Of a stretch of DNA of 37,929 nucleotides, positions 15,088 through 23,395 are shown piece after piece. This DNA is from a virus. The notes under the pieces were generated by a model. That model did not search any database. It worked only from the letters and a program-made list of their open reading frames with translations, and had not been told where the DNA came from. The stretch covers positions 1 to 37,929 of the IMG/VR virus record IMGVR_UViG_3300030329_003157; one strand, 5' to 3'. Position 1 is the first letter of the stretch; each line of letters starts with the position of its first letter. Both the position numbers and the translations under genes were made by a program.

Positions 15088-18020
15088 TAACTGTTCCTGC
15101 TTGGTTTGAATTAGATATTGAAAGGCCAGATACAAACTTAATCCCATTTGTAATTATTGAGCCTTTATCGGGAACAAGTTTAGGAGAAGATAGTATTTTT
15201 ATGTCTATACAGGACATTTTAATACCTCATATTTATGGGGGTGGAAACTATGAATTTAAACCGCTTTTATTAAATATACCTTCTTTTAAAGAATCTATAG
15301 ATATTTTGAAAAGAAAGCATAAGATAAATGCAGTGAATTTAACTTGTAGTAATTACGATTATAACGGAAAAATTCTTAGTAAATTATTACAAGATGTAAA
15401 ATATTTAAATGCTACTATATCTATAGGTATATGGAGCCCACATTCGTTAGGATTTAGAACATTTGTAAATTCAAGTTATTCACCAGAAGATGCACCTCAT
15501 GGGAATTATGACCAAGATGGCTGGGATTATATCTGGAGTAGGGTTTGTCCTACAATGTTTATAGGTAGATTAAAAGACTATACCTATACTGATAAACATG
15601 TAAAAATAAATATAGAAGATTTAAGTTTAACAAATTTAAAAAGAGAACTGCCCTTGTCTGCATCTAGGCTTGGAACAGAACATGAAGTGCCAGATAAATA
15701 TAAAAATAAATACAAACCTATAGTATATGGCCTTATTGATAGATGTCCTACTATATATAAAACAAGAACAACAGAAGGGTCTGAAAATATTGCTATAGAT
15801 ATAGAAACGGATTACAAGAATATAGAAATAGTCGGGAAAAATGATAGCTCTACAGCTATGGGAGATTGGTATATAGATTATACTTATGAAGAAGGAGGGA
15901 TTTATTCTATACCTACTGATCCATTATGGACCAAAGTAGGAGAAGATATTTTTAATGTTATGAAAGTAGGACTTTCTGGCTCGGAATATGACTACAATTC
16001 AAAAACTTATACTATACCAACGGAAACAATAAATGGGGCAGATAGAGAATATACATCTGATATAATTAATTTTACTCCCGATCCCATAACAAGAAATGCT
16101 TCTTCTCAGGGCCAAATTGCTTTGTCTATTTTAAGATTACCATCGGGGATAATTCAAGCTCCTTATAATGTATTTATTGCTCAAGAAGATGAATTTACTT
16201 TAACAAACATGGAAAATTTATTTAGGCATACAAGAGATATTTCAACAATAGATATAGAAACAAATTTTACAAGTACTATTAATAGCTTTAATAATGATGC
16301 TAATGCTCCAAGTATAGTAACTATAAATTTTAATTTTAAACCTATTTCGCCTAAAGTTTCTTTAGTTAGAAATTTTCCCATAGTTGATATACATGTAGAA
16401 ATGAAACCTATAACAAGTGAATCGAGCCCAACTTATATATGCGGAAGTGCTATAATATGGAATGATATACAAGGTGGGAATGATTTAGATACTACAGAAG
16501 ATATTTGGGCTTTGGGTGAATTTTCTTGGAATTCAAGAACAAATTTAGATTCTTTTGTAGGTACGGATTTTGGCTATCACTGGGAATTCTTAAAAAGTTT
16601 AAATGATCCAAATGTGATTGCTCCCCCAACAGGAGTATATGGAGTAATAGAAAGAAAATATGGTTTATATAAAGATACAAAGTTAGATACTCCATCTACT
16701 TCAGGAAGTATGAGAATTACCGATGTGGCAATGACAGGAGCAAATTTAAGTGCTTTACAATTATCTAGTATTCCTAAAGGCGGAGTAGGATCAGGATTAC
16801 CAGCATTTAGTTTTGGATCATGGCAAATACCTTATAAAGGGTCAGGTATGTGGCCTTCCGATGAAGTGAATTTTCATCAATATGATATATTTAGGGATAC
16901 ATATCATGCTGATATGGGAATGGGAAGTAGTGATGTAAGCGAATATGGTGTCTTTTCAGGTTATCCTGGAGGATATATTTTAGCTTTTGCGAAAGAAATC
17001 CAACCTAATTCATTTACTTCTCAAGAATTATTCACAGCAGAATGCAGTAATGAAATGGAAATTAAAGCTCAAATTGGCGGACTTGCTATGTATCAAATGA
17101 TGAATGCAGAAGGGCTTATAGATAAAGAATACTTTTTAAATATACAAGGTAGGCGGGAATCAACTGAAGAATATCCAAGTGCAAAATTTATTATTAAAGA
17201 TTTATTAGAGGATATAGAATATGATGGCATAGTAATAGATGAAAGTAGCGAATATAATAGTTTAGGATTAGGTTTTGCTTGGGATGAAAGAATAAGTTTC
17301 CAAGCATTATTAGAAAAAGTTATTTCAGCATCGGGAATTATTGCAAGATTTGATAATATGGGAAGATTTAAGATATCAGATATTCCAGATACAAGCACCT
17401 CTCAGTATAGTATAAATAAAAACAATGTTATTGATTATGAATTTAAGCAATCTAATATAGATTTAATTAAAAATAGATGTGATGTTTTATATAGGTATAG
17501 CTACCCAAATCAAGAATTTTCAAGAAATTCTTTGGATTTATTAAAACAATTAGACCCTAATAATACTATATTTGATACTAGTTTTGGATTAACAGCTAAA
17601 TTCCTATTTCCTCAATATAAGTTTGATTATTATGGTTTTAATACAATTCAAACTGAAGTTGTAGATGATGATAGGGGGAAGATGATTAGAAGTAATGATA
17701 GTGCTTTGAAATTTGCATGTTTTTATCTTTCTATGTATTGTAATAGACATTTAATTATAAAGCTGAAATTAAGTTTAGCTTATTTTAAATGTGAAGTAGG
17801 AGATATAGTAAGTATAGAAATGTTAGATGATACATATCCATACGGAATTAATTATACAATTTCAACATCTATAAATGGTCAAAGTGTTTATCCAACATTT
17901 ATCATTACAAGTACCAATAAAAGATTAGATTATATAGAAATAGAAGTTATGCAATTACATCAGATTAAAATGTATGATGAAGAAGATATTTTAAATTTTG
18001 TAGCAAGTTCAGGAACTTAA
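15084..18020 (+). CDS. Tail tip / hub-like protein
   Basis: This 978-residue protein is encoded directly after the tape measure, where tail tip and hub proteins lie. The first 230 residues look like a distal tail or hub base domain, including KYKPIVYGLIDRCPTIYK near 205. The middle is beta-rich. The last third has the recognisable hub order: AKFIIKDLLEDIEYDGIVID, then WDERISFQALLEKVISASG, and near the end FKCEVGDIVSIEMLDD, resembling the closing part of gpJ/Tal-type tail proteins. It probably closes the tail tube and carries distal proteins made by the next genes. No enzymatic motif was seen. Confidence 0.65.
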   Translation: MITVPAWFELDIERPDTNLIPFVIIEPLSGTSLGEDSIFMSIQDILIPHIYGGGNYEFKPLLLNIPSFKESIDILKRKHKINAVNLTCSNYDYNGKILSKLLQDVKYLNATISIGIWSPHSLGFRTFVNSSYSPEDAPHGNYDQDGWDYIWSRVCPTMFIGRLKDYTYTDKHVKINIEDLSLTNLKRELPLSASRLGTEHEVPDKYKNKYKPIVYGLIDRCPTIYKTRTTEGSENIAIDIETDYKNIEIVGKNDSSTAMGDWYIDYTYEEGGIYSIPTDPLWTKVGEDIFNVMKVGLSGSEYDYNSKTYTIPTETINGADREYTSDIINFTPDPITRNASSQGQIALSILRLPSGIIQAPYNVFIAQEDEFTLTNMENLFRHTRDISTIDIETNFTSTINSFNNDANAPSIVTINFNFKPISPKVSLVRNFPIVDIHVEMKPITSESSPTYICGSAIIWNDIQGGNDLDTTEDIWALGEFSWNSRTNLDSFVGTDFGYHWEFLKSLNDPNVIAPPTGVYGVIERKYGLYKDTKLDTPSTSGSMRITDVAMTGANLSALQLSSIPKGGVGSGLPAFSFGSWQIPYKGSGMWPSDEVNFHQYDIFRDTYHADMGMGSSDVSEYGVFSGYPGGYILAFAKEIQPNSFTSQELFTAECSNEMEIKAQIGGLAMYQMMNAEGLIDKEYFLNIQGRRESTEEYPSAKFIIKDLLEDIEYDGIVIDESSEYNSLGLGFAWDERISFQALLEKVISASGIIARFDNMGRFKISDIPDTSTSQYSINKNNVIDYEFKQSNIDLIKNRCDVLYRYSYPNQEFSRNSLDLLKQLDPNNTIFDTSFGLTAKFLFPQYKFDYYGFNTIQTEVVDDDRGKMIRSNDSALKFACFYLSMYCNRHLIIKLKLSLAYFKCEVGDIVSIEMLDDTYPYGINYTISTSINGQSVYPTFIITSTNKRLDYIEIEVMQLHQIKMYDEEDILNFVASSGT

Positions 18021-18022
18021 AT

Positions 18023-18691
18023 ATGCTAAATAGAAAATATGAAAATAACACAGTAATTCAATCACTATTTTTTAAATCTGCTTTTGGAATATTAGAAAAA
18101 GCAACATGGTTTAGCCCCCAAAAATATTTTGTTACTAAAAAATATCAATTATTGCAATCATTAAAAGATAATATATTGTATTTTGATGAATTTGCTGTAT
18201 CTTTAGGGAGAATTTTAATAAATAAAGATAATGAGCAATGGAATTCTTTAAGGTTTATTAATATATCATTAGAGAGCTCCCATAAAGAAATAGAAATTTT
18301 ATTAAATCCAATGTCTTTTAATATTGATATAAAAACAGATTACCAGCCTTTTGTATTTAATTTTATAGAAAATAATACACCTATTTTTAAAGTTAATAAT
18401 ACTTCTATTAATAAAGGATTTTGGATTAATTTTATAATTGAAGTTATTGATATGGATAATATTAAATATAATGAGAATATACCTTGTTTATTTAGCTTTA
18501 ATACATCTTCTTTATTAGGTGATTTAAATGGAGATGGTAAAATTGATATACATGATATTATGGGGTTATATAATTATATATATAATGATAAAGAAGTTGA
18601 TTATCCTAAATCTTTAGATATAAATAAAGATGGGATTGTAGATATACAAGATATTGTAGAATTATCAAATATGGTATTAAATAATGAGTAA
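18023..18691 (+). CDS. Tail protein with C-terminal dockerin-like calcium module
   Basis: This 222-residue protein starts at an ATG two bases after the tail tip stop. Residues 1-155 are a domain I do not recognise. Residues 165-220 form a dockerin type I-like pair of calcium loops: DLNGDGKIDIHD at 167-178 followed by helix IMGLYNYIY, then DINKDGIVDIQD at 199-210 followed by helix IVELSNMVL. The Asp and Asn ligand positions are all present in both loops. Dockerins bind cohesin modules in cellulosomes and related surface systems. Here the module may clamp tail parts or recognise a host surface protein; neither is shown. Confidence 0.7.
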   Translation: MLNRKYENNTVIQSLFFKSAFGILEKATWFSPQKYFVTKKYQLLQSLKDNILYFDEFAVSLGRILINKDNEQWNSLRFINISLESSHKEIEILLNPMSFNIDIKTDYQPFVFNFIENNTPIFKVNNTSINKGFWINFIIEVIDMDNIKYNENIPCLFSFNTSSLLGDLNGDGKIDIHDIMGLYNYIYNDKEVDYPKSLDINKDGIVDIQDIVELSNMVLNNE

Positions 18692-19229
18692 AATATATTA
18701 TGGTGATGGGCTTTGTAGTATTAACCCAGAAGGATCAAAAATAAAATTAGTATCTATAGATTATAAAGGAACTATTAAAATCAATGATTTAACAAGTGAT
18801 TCATTTTTTATTAATGCAACCAAAGATAAAATTTTAATTATTCCGCTAGGAAAAGGATATTTAACTGATTTGTTTAAATATGAAGGTGAATTTATAATTA
18901 AGCATGTATTTTGTTTAGATTCAAATGGGAATAAAATTAAAACAAGTAAAATAAAAAATGTAGATTATGCAAATTTCATAGAAACTAATGCAGAAGATTT
19001 AAATTTAAAGCCAGAAGAATTAAATAAATCTTTTAAAAGTATTGATATAACATGCCAAACTACTTTAGATAAATTAACGATTAATAATTTACATACATCA
19101 AAATTTAATTATAATTTATATTATAAAAATGGTCAAATATATAAAGGTCATATTCATATTCATATTAAAAATAATAAAATAATGACAGGTAAAAATCATA
19201 CTAATGAATCAAAAAATTTATATAAATAA
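18684..19229 (+). CDS. Distal tail protein, unknown
   Basis: This 181-residue protein overlaps the dockerin gene by eight bases and the next gene by one base. It is mostly strands with a short acidic helix region near residue 105. The C-terminal 35 residues read YYKNGQIYKGHIHIHI, then KIMTGKNHTNESKNLYK, a His-rich and GxxHT ending that I associate, from memory only, with tail-region proteins of marine phages. The His cluster could bind iron or zinc at the tail tip. The function is unknown; a tail role is inferred from context. Confidence 0.6.
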   Translation: MSKIYYGDGLCSINPEGSKIKLVSIDYKGTIKINDLTSDSFFINATKDKILIIPLGKGYLTDLFKYEGEFIIKHVFCLDSNGNKIKTSKIKNVDYANFIETNAEDLNLKPEELNKSFKSIDITCQTTLDKLTINNLHTSKFNYNLYYKNGQIYKGHIHIHIKNNKIMTGKNHTNESKNLYK

Positions 19230-20347
19230 TGTCTAATCAAGCTATAGGGAAATGCAGATTTTATGCAAATATTGGTGAATATTTTCATGCTAATAAAATG
19301 CTTCTATCTGCGGGAACTTTAAACAATTCACTTTTTTCAAGGCCCCATAAGATGTCTGTCTGGGGGGATTTTGATACTTTCGGATTTGACCAAACTACGA
19401 CAGTTTCTAATAAAACGACAGGAACTATCCAAATAGGTTCTTATAGCGGAGGTGCTCATACTGGTAATAGAATTGCACATTTCTTTAGGGATAATAGATT
19501 TATAGCAATATTAAATCATAATTTTTATCGAGCTCAAGCTAAATTTTGGTTGCAAACTTATTATTCTGGGCAAGGAGCCTATAGTTCTAGTAGAGCTATG
19601 GAGGAGATTGTTAATGGAACAATTAGCAGCAACATATGCTCCCCAGGTTATGATGGGTTTACTATATGCGAAATATTAGATGGTTTTGATGAAAATCATA
19701 ATTCAATAAGTATAGTTTTAGAAGCAACAAGCGGAACCACATTTGCTGAAACACCTGGTGCTGGATGTGTTATTTTAGGCACATTTTGGAATGTAGAAGC
19801 ACCTGATTTACAAATATCATCTAGTAGGGTGTTTGATAAACCTAAAGAATATAAAAGTTATAATGGAAGAAGTTTTACTAACTCAAAATGGAATGCCCCA
19901 GCTTTTTGGGATTTTGCACCCCCCTGGGGCTTAAAAGATGTTAATACTAATGCTACTAATCCTTATTTATTAAGAGGTAGGCAGGGAAAAAGAGTTTATA
20001 ATTTAAAATGGTCTTTTATAGATGAAAAATCACTATTTGGCATAACTTCATCGGATTCAATTTATACAGGAAGCACCCCCACATCTATGGGCCAATATGG
20101 TTATGAGGATACTGATTATACAAGTACAGGAACATTTGAAAGAGATTCAACTTTATTGGATTATGAATCATTTAATAAATTTTGGACTATATCGGCTGGA
20201 ATGACAATACCCTTTATTTTCCAACCAGATGCTAATAATACAGCAAATGACCAGTTTTCAATTTGCATTCTTAAAAAAGGTTCATTGAGAATAAGAAGAA
20301 CTTCTATTAAAAGATATTCATTATCTATGACAATACAGGAAATATAA
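19229..20347 (+). CDS. Distal tail protein, paralogue A
   Basis: This 372-residue beta-rich protein overlaps the preceding stop by one base. It aligns in order with the next gene: FIAILNHNFYRAQA against VGFLGHNFASADV, YDGFTICEI against YDGFSFYRC, GCVILGTFW against GCIFLGSYF, and GKRVYNLKWSFIDEKSLFG against GRRVVNMSFSFLDSSEIFP. The ends MTIPFIFQPDANNT and LPFLLHLDSNDNT also match. A gene pair of this kind at the end of the tail operon suggests tip or receptor-binding proteins. No known receptor-binding domain is recognised. Confidence 0.6.
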   Translation: MSNQAIGKCRFYANIGEYFHANKMLLSAGTLNNSLFSRPHKMSVWGDFDTFGFDQTTTVSNKTTGTIQIGSYSGGAHTGNRIAHFFRDNRFIAILNHNFYRAQAKFWLQTYYSGQGAYSSSRAMEEIVNGTISSNICSPGYDGFTICEILDGFDENHNSISIVLEATSGTTFAETPGAGCVILGTFWNVEAPDLQISSSRVFDKPKEYKSYNGRSFTNSKWNAPAFWDFAPPWGLKDVNTNATNPYLLRGRQGKRVYNLKWSFIDEKSLFGITSSDSIYTGSTPTSMGQYGYEDTDYTSTGTFERDSTLLDYESFNKFWTISAGMTIPFIFQPDANNTANDQFSICILKKGSLRIRRTSIKRYSLSMTIQEI

Positions 20348-20350
20348 AAA

Positions 20351-21517
20351 ATGCCTTCAAATGAACTAAAAACCCCAGTATTTTATATGAATGTAGTAGA
20401 ATGGTTAGCTTCTATAGGGTGGCTTCATGGAAGCGGTCATGGTATTAAATTCCATACAACCTTAGAAGCTAGTAATCCTAAAGAAGTGCCATTACCATAT
20501 AATGCTAATGGTAATAATGATTCATTACAACTACCAAAATTTGGGCCCCATGTCCCAGTAAGGGGAAGTAGAGCTAATGTGTTACCATATAAAGCTATCT
20601 TTGGAAGTAACGGATGTGTCGGGTTTCTAGGCCACAATTTTGCTTCAGCAGATGTAATAGTAGGCATACAAGAAGGTGTAGCAAATACAAGTAGTCCTTA
20701 TAATGAAGAAACAGCTACTGATTATAAACCTTTGTATATAAAAGATAGTGGAATGGTTAATATGAGTTTTAATTCTCCAGATTGGAAATTTTCAACAACT
20801 TATGACGGGTTTAGTTTTTATAGGTGTGATTATTCGGATTTCGATCAGACAGCAAACCCTGCTCAAATTAGATGGGAATCTGGGGCTTGGGGGGCGAATG
20901 ATACTAGTCCATATAATGGATTAGGCAGACCATCGGTTGGGTGTATTTTTTTAGGTTCATATTTTCAAATGCCTATTAATGCTAATATAAATATGAGCAT
21001 CTCTTATCAAATGGATGGAGTAGATACAGTAACCACACCTGGCGGAACATATTTATATAATGCAAAATATACAAGGCCGAAAAAATGGGGTAAACTAGGA
21101 GCTTTTGAACTACATTCTGGATCTGATAGCACAACTGCATCATTAACTGGAGATGGGGCTAGAATAGGTCGTAGGGTTGTTAATATGAGTTTTTCTTTTT
21201 TAGATTCAAGTGAAATATTCCCATTGATAGAAAGTACTGGTTTTTTATGGAATGATACTTTTTCTGGTAGATCACAGGGCTCTATGGATGCAAATTATGA
21301 AAGAACAACGGATGATTTATTATTAGGAAATAATTTTATAAGTCAGGTATTAATTCGTTGTAATGGAGGGCAATTACCATTTCTTCTACATTTAGATTCA
21401 AATGATAATACTCCAGGAAATTTTATGTTGGCAAAATTTGACCAATCAAGTTTTCAATTTAATCAGGTATCTCGTAATAAATATAATTTTTCATGTAAAA
21501 TAAAAGAAGTCTGGTAA
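20351..21517 (+). CDS. Distal tail protein, paralogue B
   Basis: This 388-residue protein is homologous to the preceding gene along nearly its whole length, with the shared landmarks listed there. The first 70 residues differ most, and it has extra Gly/Ser loops in the middle (WGANDTSPYNGLGRPSVGC). It starts three bases after the previous stop and is the last gene of the late plus-strand operon; a terminator follows 67 bases after its stop. It is probably a tail tip or adhesin component made in equal amounts with its paralogue. The function is inferred from place only. Confidence 0.6.
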   Translation: MPSNELKTPVFYMNVVEWLASIGWLHGSGHGIKFHTTLEASNPKEVPLPYNANGNNDSLQLPKFGPHVPVRGSRANVLPYKAIFGSNGCVGFLGHNFASADVIVGIQEGVANTSSPYNEETATDYKPLYIKDSGMVNMSFNSPDWKFSTTYDGFSFYRCDYSDFDQTANPAQIRWESGAWGANDTSPYNGLGRPSVGCIFLGSYFQMPINANINMSISYQMDGVDTVTTPGGTYLYNAKYTRPKKWGKLGAFELHSGSDSTTASLTGDGARIGRRVVNMSFSFLDSSEIFPLIESTGFLWNDTFSGRSQGSMDANYERTTDDLLLGNNFISQVLIRCNGGQLPFLLHLDSNDNTPGNFMLAKFDQSSFQFNQVSRNKYNFSCKIKEVW

Positions 21518-21583
21518 ACTTCCTCAACAGCCTACCGATATAGCTCTCCGCTTTGATGACGATTGGCTAACGATGGACCAAAG
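21518..21583 (+). other. GC-richer untranslated segment before the terminator
   Basis: About 60 bases between the last tail gene and the terminator are visibly richer in C and G than the AT-rich surroundings (for example CCGATATAGCTCTCCGC and ATTGGCTAACGATGGACC). No reading frame of note and no tRNA arms are present. It could be the body of a small RNA ending at the terminator, or just the 3' end of the late transcript. Confidence 0.35.
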
Positions 21584-21608
21584 GCCCCCATGTGATCTGG
21601 GGGCTTTT
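21584..21608 (+). terminator. Rho-independent terminator of the late operon
   Basis: GCCCCCA at 21584-21590 pairs perfectly with TGGGGGC at 21598-21604 around the loop TGTGATC, followed by TTTTG. It separates the late structural operon from the early operon that starts about 80 bases further on. Confidence 0.9.
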
Positions 21609-21658
21609 GTTTATTCTCCTCTAATAAATAATAAAAATAAAAAAAATAAAAAAAATAA

Positions 21659-21734
21659 TTAGGATATTCCAAATAAAGCATAATAAATTACTATCGTTAT
21701 GAGAAACTTAAATAAAACAAACAAGGAGCAAACA
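21659..21734 (+). promoter_or_regulatory. Early promoter and leader, copy A (plus strand)
   Basis: An A/T-tract stretch (21623-21660) precedes a weak -35 (TTAGGA at 21659), TAAATT at 21684-21689 as the likely -10, then GTTATGAGAAA and an AAGGAGCAAA ribosome site before the ATG at 21735. The same order of elements occurs upstream of two minus-strand genes (30276 and 31415). The ATG inside GTTATGAG is in frame with the real start in all three copies. Confidence 0.6.
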
Positions 21735-21914
21735 ATGGAAAACAAACATCAGCCGACTGATAAAATGGTTATTAATGCACTTTTGGACAAGATTACATCG
21801 CTTGAACATTCTCTTTTAAAGTCTGAAACTAAAGTGATGTTTCAAGAGGAAGAAATTGTAAAATTAAAACAAGAAAATGCAAACCTAAAACATGAATTGA
21901 AGGAGGTTGCATAA
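21735..21914 (+). CDS. 59-residue early coiled-coil protein
   Basis: This is the first gene of the early operon. The start at 21735 is chosen because AAGGAG lies eight bases upstream; an in-frame ATG at 21699 belongs to the shared leader. Residues 15-55 are heptad-patterned (LLDKITSLEHSLLKSETKV, then QEEEIVKLKQENANLKHEL), so a leucine-zipper-like dimer is likely. The C-terminal KEVA is encoded by the ribosome site of the next gene. The function is unknown; an early host-interaction or regulatory role is inferred only from position. Confidence 0.65.
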   Translation: MENKHQPTDKMVINALLDKITSLEHSLLKSETKVMFQEEEIVKLKQENANLKHELKEVA

Positions 21915-22177
21915 TGGTAACAAAAAAAGAAAAGAAATTGGTTGCAAAATTCATGGTAGCTGCATCACATGACATTTTCGGTGAGGATGTGGTAACAGAT
22001 GTAAACTTAATGGGTTCATTGCAAGTTGATAAAGAACAATTGTTGGTGTTTAGAGGGGAAAAGTTCTTTGACACCAAGATTGAAGCCATGAAACATCTTG
22101 AGAGCATAAGCCATTTAAGCAGTAGTAATAGTGTTGCTTGGATAGTACAAGAAATTTTCACATGGGAGGTTGCATAA
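21914..22177 (+). CDS. Early protein, 87 residues
   Basis: This begins in a TAATG overlap with the previous gene, after AGGAGG. It has a Lys-rich N-terminus and a mixed alpha/beta pattern (LQVDKEQLLVFRGEKFFDTKIEAMKHLESI cannot be matched to any family I know). It ends in WEVA, again encoded by the next ribosome site. It is small, soluble and of unknown function. Confidence 0.6.
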   Translation: MVTKKEKKLVAKFMVAASHDIFGEDVVTDVNLMGSLQVDKEQLLVFRGEKFFDTKIEAMKHLESISHLSSSNSVAWIVQEIFTWEVA

Positions 22178-22446
22178 TGAAATATCCATTTGAAATACTA
22201 TTAGAAAATGCACCAAATTCAAATGAGTTAAATTTTTGTATGAATGAAACAGGCTTTTCTATTTGGAGTAAAATGAGTTTTATTGAGGTGATTGAAGAAG
22301 TTGAATATATTAGAAGTAGATATTTAGAAGAAGGTTGGGATGCTTATGATGAAGTGCAAAAGGGTAATAAAGAATATTTGCAAGAACTGAAGGAATTAAA
22401 TGCAGTTATGAAGCATATTAAAAAGATATATAAGGAGGTTGCATAG
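22177..22446 (+). CDS. Early protein, 89 residues, acidic helical
   Basis: The start at 22177 follows GGAGGTTGCATA. Residues 35-85 are largely helical and charged (FIEVIEEVEYIRSRYLEEG, later ELKELNAVMKHIKKIYKEVA). No membrane segment or enzyme motif is visible. It ends in KEVA like its neighbours. No function is assigned. Confidence 0.6.
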   Translation: MKYPFEILLENAPNSNELNFCMNETGFSIWSKMSFIEVIEEVEYIRSRYLEEGWDAYDEVQKGNKEYLQELKELNAVMKHIKKIYKEVA

Positions 22447-22608
22447 ATGAAAATAACACTATATAGAGCAGATTTTAAAATTCTATCAGATGGAACAGAT
22501 TGTTTTGATGATATGCTTGTAGGCGAATTCAATATTAAAAGAGAAGAAGCAGAAGATATAACTGAAATAGAAATTGATGCTGAAATTCTCGGCAAGGAGG
22601 TTTACTAG
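22447..22608 (+). CDS. Early protein, 53 residues, acidic
   Basis: This short gene directly follows the previous stop (TAGATG) with AAGGAGG upstream. It encodes 53 residues with a strand-like start (MKITLYRADFKIL), a Cys-Phe-Asp-Asp segment and an acidic helix (KREEAEDITEIEIDAEIL). It ends in KEVY in place of KEVA, from the same junction sequence with small changes. The layout resembles the next gene, so the two may be distant relatives of the DpnD/PcfM-type small proteins. Confidence 0.6.
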   Translation: MKITLYRADFKILSDGTDCFDDMLVGEFNIKREEAEDITEIEIDAEILGKEVY

Positions 22609-22794
22609 ATGAAATATACAGTTAGAGTTACTGAAGTTTATGAATTAGAAAGAGAATATTATGTTGATGCGGATAATAAAAAACAAGCAAAGCAAATTGC
22701 TAAAGATAGTGATTGGTATGATGCTTCTGATGTAGATGGTCAATACCATATGAGAAAAATCAAAATTAATGAAGTTGTTAAGGAGGTTGCTTGA
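22609..22794 (+). CDS. DpnD/PcfM-like small protein
   Basis: This 61-residue protein has the pattern KYTVRVTEVYELEREYYVDADNKKQAKQIAKD split by short turns: two strands, then a helix starting after a V-x-A-D-N motif. That matches the general outline of the DpnD/PcfM-like family of small plasmid and phage proteins, whose role is not established. AAGGAGG precedes the start, and it ends in KEVA. Moderate confidence in the family, none in a function. Confidence 0.5.
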   Translation: MKYTVRVTEVYELEREYYVDADNKKQAKQIAKDSDWYDASDVDGQYHMRKIKINEVVKEVA

Positions 22795-22994
22795 TGGATT
22801 TTCTAATTCCTTGCAAAAAGGTATCAAAATGCCCCGATTGTAGCGGATCGGGGTATAAACCCCTTGAAAATAAAAAAGTATCGCAGACAAGCAATTACAC
22901 CCTTGAAATAGGATGTAAGAGTTGCGATTCAAAAGGTAAAATAGTTAAAAGAGTAGAATTATCAATAGAATCATTAAAGGAGCTAATGAAATGA
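22794..22994 (+). CDS. Small DnaJ-type zinc-finger protein
   Basis: This 66-residue protein has CPDCSGSG at about 14-21 and CKSCDSKGK at about 42-50, the CxxCxGxG pair of the DnaJ central zinc domain, expected to bind one zinc ion. It lacks the J domain, so it is not a full co-chaperone. Such mini-fingers are frequent in phages and may act in nucleic acid or protein contacts. It starts in a TGATG overlap with AAGGAGG upstream and overlaps the next gene by four bases. Confidence 0.7.
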   Translation: MDFLIPCKKVSKCPDCSGSGYKPLENKKVSQTSNYTLEIGCKSCDSKGKIVKRVELSIESLKELMK

Positions 22995-23395
22995 AACAAT
23001 TTAATTTATTTAAAAAAGGTGAAGTAGATGATATTGGAGAACAAAAATATTCCTCCAAAATAGAAGCACCAGTTTATACACCTAAAAATAAAAAACCACA
23101 TATTTTTGAATTATGTAATAAAGATAAAACACATAAGTTATTAAGAAAAATAGATGCTTCTAGTTTGCCTATTGAAGAAAAGCAGTTTTTAATGGATGCA
23201 GCAAGAAGGCATAATATATTTGATTATGAGAAGATAGCGGATTATTATGCTCAATCTAGTAGGGAGATGCAGGAACTTATGGAAGAATCTGCTTTAGTAA
23301 TAATTGATTTTGAAAAAGCTATTCAGAATGGGTTTGTAAGACTATGTAGTGAAGTTAAAAATCAATATTTACAGGAATATCAAGATGAGGAATAA
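22991..23395 (+). CDS. Partner protein of the TET-associated-type glycosyltransferase gene
   Basis: This 134-residue protein has a characteristic C-terminal block: FLMDAARRHNIFDYEKIADY then MQELMEESALVIIDFEKAI. From memory, this block recurs in phage proteins encoded next to TAGT-type glycosyltransferases, sometimes attached to ParB-like domains, suggesting a DNA-binding or modification-targeting role. Here it overlaps the glycosyltransferase start by 11 bases, so they are probably translationally coupled. No catalytic residues are evident in the 134 residues. The family role is inference. Confidence 0.6.
   Translation: MKQFNLFKKGEVDDIGEQKYSSKIEAPVYTPKNKKPHIFELCNKDKTHKLLRKIDASSLPIEEKQFLMDAARRHNIFDYEKIADYYAQSSREMQELMEESALVIIDFEKAIQNGFVRLCSEVKNQYLQEYQDEE

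Noticed and set aside
21518-21583. Possible tRNA, because the segment contains GGACCA
   Set aside because: No T-arm, D-arm or cloverleaf pairing could be drawn.
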